In this document: piece by piece, positions 41,551-42,329 of the stretch
How the letters are laid out: the number at the start of each line of letters is the position of its first letter
How positions within the stretch are numbered: the first letter of the stretch is position 1
Assembly (NCBI GenBank): GCA_028112705.1
Contig: JAOGYN010000016.1
Coordinates: 1-42,329, forward strand
DNA length: 42,329 bases
Reading direction: 5' to 3'
Origin: GCA-002712045 sp028112705
GTDB taxonomy: Bacteria; Pseudomonadota; Alphaproteobacteria; Rhodobacterales; Rhodobacteraceae
Translations under genes and position numbers: made by a program
Notes under the pieces: model-generated
Database searches by the model: none
Told to the model about the DNA's origin: nothing
Seen by the model: the letters and a program-made list of their open reading frames with translations, nothing else

Positions 41551-42329
41551 TTAATTGTCAACGCCACCCCAGATTACTTCTGCTGTTTTTACAATCAATT
41601 CAAGTTTCCTGCTTTGGTCATCGTGTGACAAAGTGTTTCCCTCTTCGGTTGAAGCAAAGCCACACTGAGGTGCCACGCCTAATTGATCAATGTCAATATA
41701 CTTTGAAGCTTCATCAAACTGTCTCTGGATCCAGTCTAGCTCTTCTAAGTTACCATCCTTGGTTGTAATAAATCCTGGCATAACCCTTTGCTTGCCCTTA
41801 GCCATCAATGATAATGGTTTAAGGCCACCTGCGCGCTCAGTATCGTATTCCATGAAAAATACGTCTACTCCTGTTTGATTAAAAACAGCATCTGCAACTG
41901 CGTCATAGGCTCCTTCGGCGGCGTGAGTTGATCTGAAGTTACCACGACACATATGCATCGCAATTGTCATATCAGATGGCCTATCTTTGATCGCCTCATG
42001 CATCATCCAGGCATATCTTTGAACTAAATAGTCTGGATCATGACCTTTAGCTTTTGCAGCCTCTCTATGTTTGGGATCACATAAGTAAGCAAAGAAAATA
42101 TCATCCATCTGAAGATAACGACACCCGACATCGTAGAAAGCGTTTACAGCTTTTTTGTATGCGTTAGATATATCAGAAGTAAGAATTTCTATATTGTCAT
42201 ACTCTTTAGGAATAATATCTTCCAAAGAGGTTCTAAAATGACAGCAGGATGGCCCTGGAATTGAAATTTTTGGAGTAACAGAAGTATTTCTCGCAACGAA
42301 CTCAAAGTGTTGTAAATGTGGATGATCCA
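41551..42329 (-). CDS. MetE-like cobalamin-independent methionine synthase family protein (5' end outside window)
   Basis: The frame is open to the right edge, so only the C-terminal 259 residues are visible; a TTG at 42225 is internal. Before it the sequence reads ISIPGPSCCHFRTSLE, equivalent to the family's PSP---HFRG segment. Zinc ligands of MetE are all present: His and Cys in AMHMCRGN, Glu in FFMEYDTERAGG and Cys in GVAPQCGFAST. The reaction would be methyl transfer to a thiol such as homocysteine. If the protein is a core MetE of about 340-380 residues it lacks the N-terminal half, and its methyl donor may not be polyglutamyl methyl-folate. A 104-base gap separates it from the YczE-like gene. 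Confidence 0.85.
   Translation of the reverse strand, partial: DHPHLQHFEFVARNTSVTPKISIPGPSCCHFRTSLEDIIPKEYDNIEILTSDISNAYKKAVNAFYDVGCRYLQMDDIFFAYLCDPKHREAAKAKGHDPDYLVQRYAWMMHEAIKDRPSDMTIAMHMCRGNFRSTHAAEGAYDAVADAVFNQTGVDVFFMEYDTERAGGLKPLSLMAKGKQRVMPGFITTKDGNLEELDWIQRQFDEASKYIDIDQLGVAPQCGFASTEEGNTLSHDDQSRKLELIVKTAEVIWGGVDN

Noticed and set aside
1..42329. CRISPR array, insertion sequence, integrase or prophage
   Set aside because: No spaced repeats, transposase, integrase or phage genes were seen anywhere in the window.

Overview
The window is best read as chromosomal DNA of a low-GC, probably marine alphaproteobacterium, perhaps from a metagenome-assembled genome. The best evidence is at 22023-27196, where a small basic protein, murA, a DUF2948 protein, a UPF0262 protein, a low-molecular-weight phosphatase, infA, maf, rng, yacG and tRNA-Phe lie in the order typical of Alphaproteobacteria. 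hisD, which I recall between the DUF2948 and UPF0262 genes in many relatives, is absent. The abundance of dimethylglycine/sarcosine dehydrogenase-like proteins, agmatine deiminases and Fe(II)/2-oxoglutarate oxygenases suits an oligotroph that uses methylated amines, polyamines and small organic nitrogen or sulfur compounds. I cannot fix the order or genus.

Left arm (1-4800): the end of an autotransporter-like beta-barrel gene, a secreted agmatine deiminase, an azoreductase remnant, a PhyH-type dioxygenase, and a stand-alone methyltransferase resembling the C-terminal domain of the ovothiol enzyme OvoA.

Accessory island (4840-12641): by eye this is clearly more GC-rich than its flanks. It holds two compact, divergent operons. 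Leftward run aldehyde dehydrogenase, a Rieske oxygenase, two tandem paralogs of unknown function, and a DUF1116 protein. Rightward run a HisC-like aminotransferase and a two-subunit thiamine-diphosphate decarboxylase of the sulfopyruvate/phosphonopyruvate decarboxylase type. Consecutive genes overlap by 1-4 bases and the shared promoter region carries a perfect dyad. Together they read as an Ehrlich-type route (amino acid, 2-oxo acid, aldehyde, acid) followed by Rieske oxidation and steps by unknown proteins. This is the best candidate for an undescribed system. Its substrate cannot be read from the sequence.

Middle (12800-21800): a frameshifted Fe/2OG-oxygenase pseudogene, a quinone oxidoreductase, a TauD-family dioxygenase, a secreted TPR protein, a redox/membrane group (DoxX; glutaredoxin-MauE fusion; membrane-anchored cytochrome c), a cytosolic agmatine deiminase, a GNAT acetyltransferase, an amidase and a small DUF3764-like protein. 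Base composition alternates from gene to gene, suggesting piecemeal acquisition.

Core block (21850-27200): tRNA-Thr, the murA-to-yacG cluster, tRNA-Phe. Right arm (27450-42329): a methyltransferase/LicD pair, recQ, an SDR, a glutathione S-transferase, two paralogous FAD/GcvT dehydrogenases (dimethylglycine/sarcosine type), a D-threonine-aldolase-like PLP enzyme, a lysine-rich hypothetical protein, a class I aminotransferase, a YczE-like membrane protein and the 3' part of a MetE-like methyltransferase gene. The two dehydrogenases fit N-methyl glycine catabolism feeding one-carbon units to folate; the MetE-like protein may belong to the same methyl economy.
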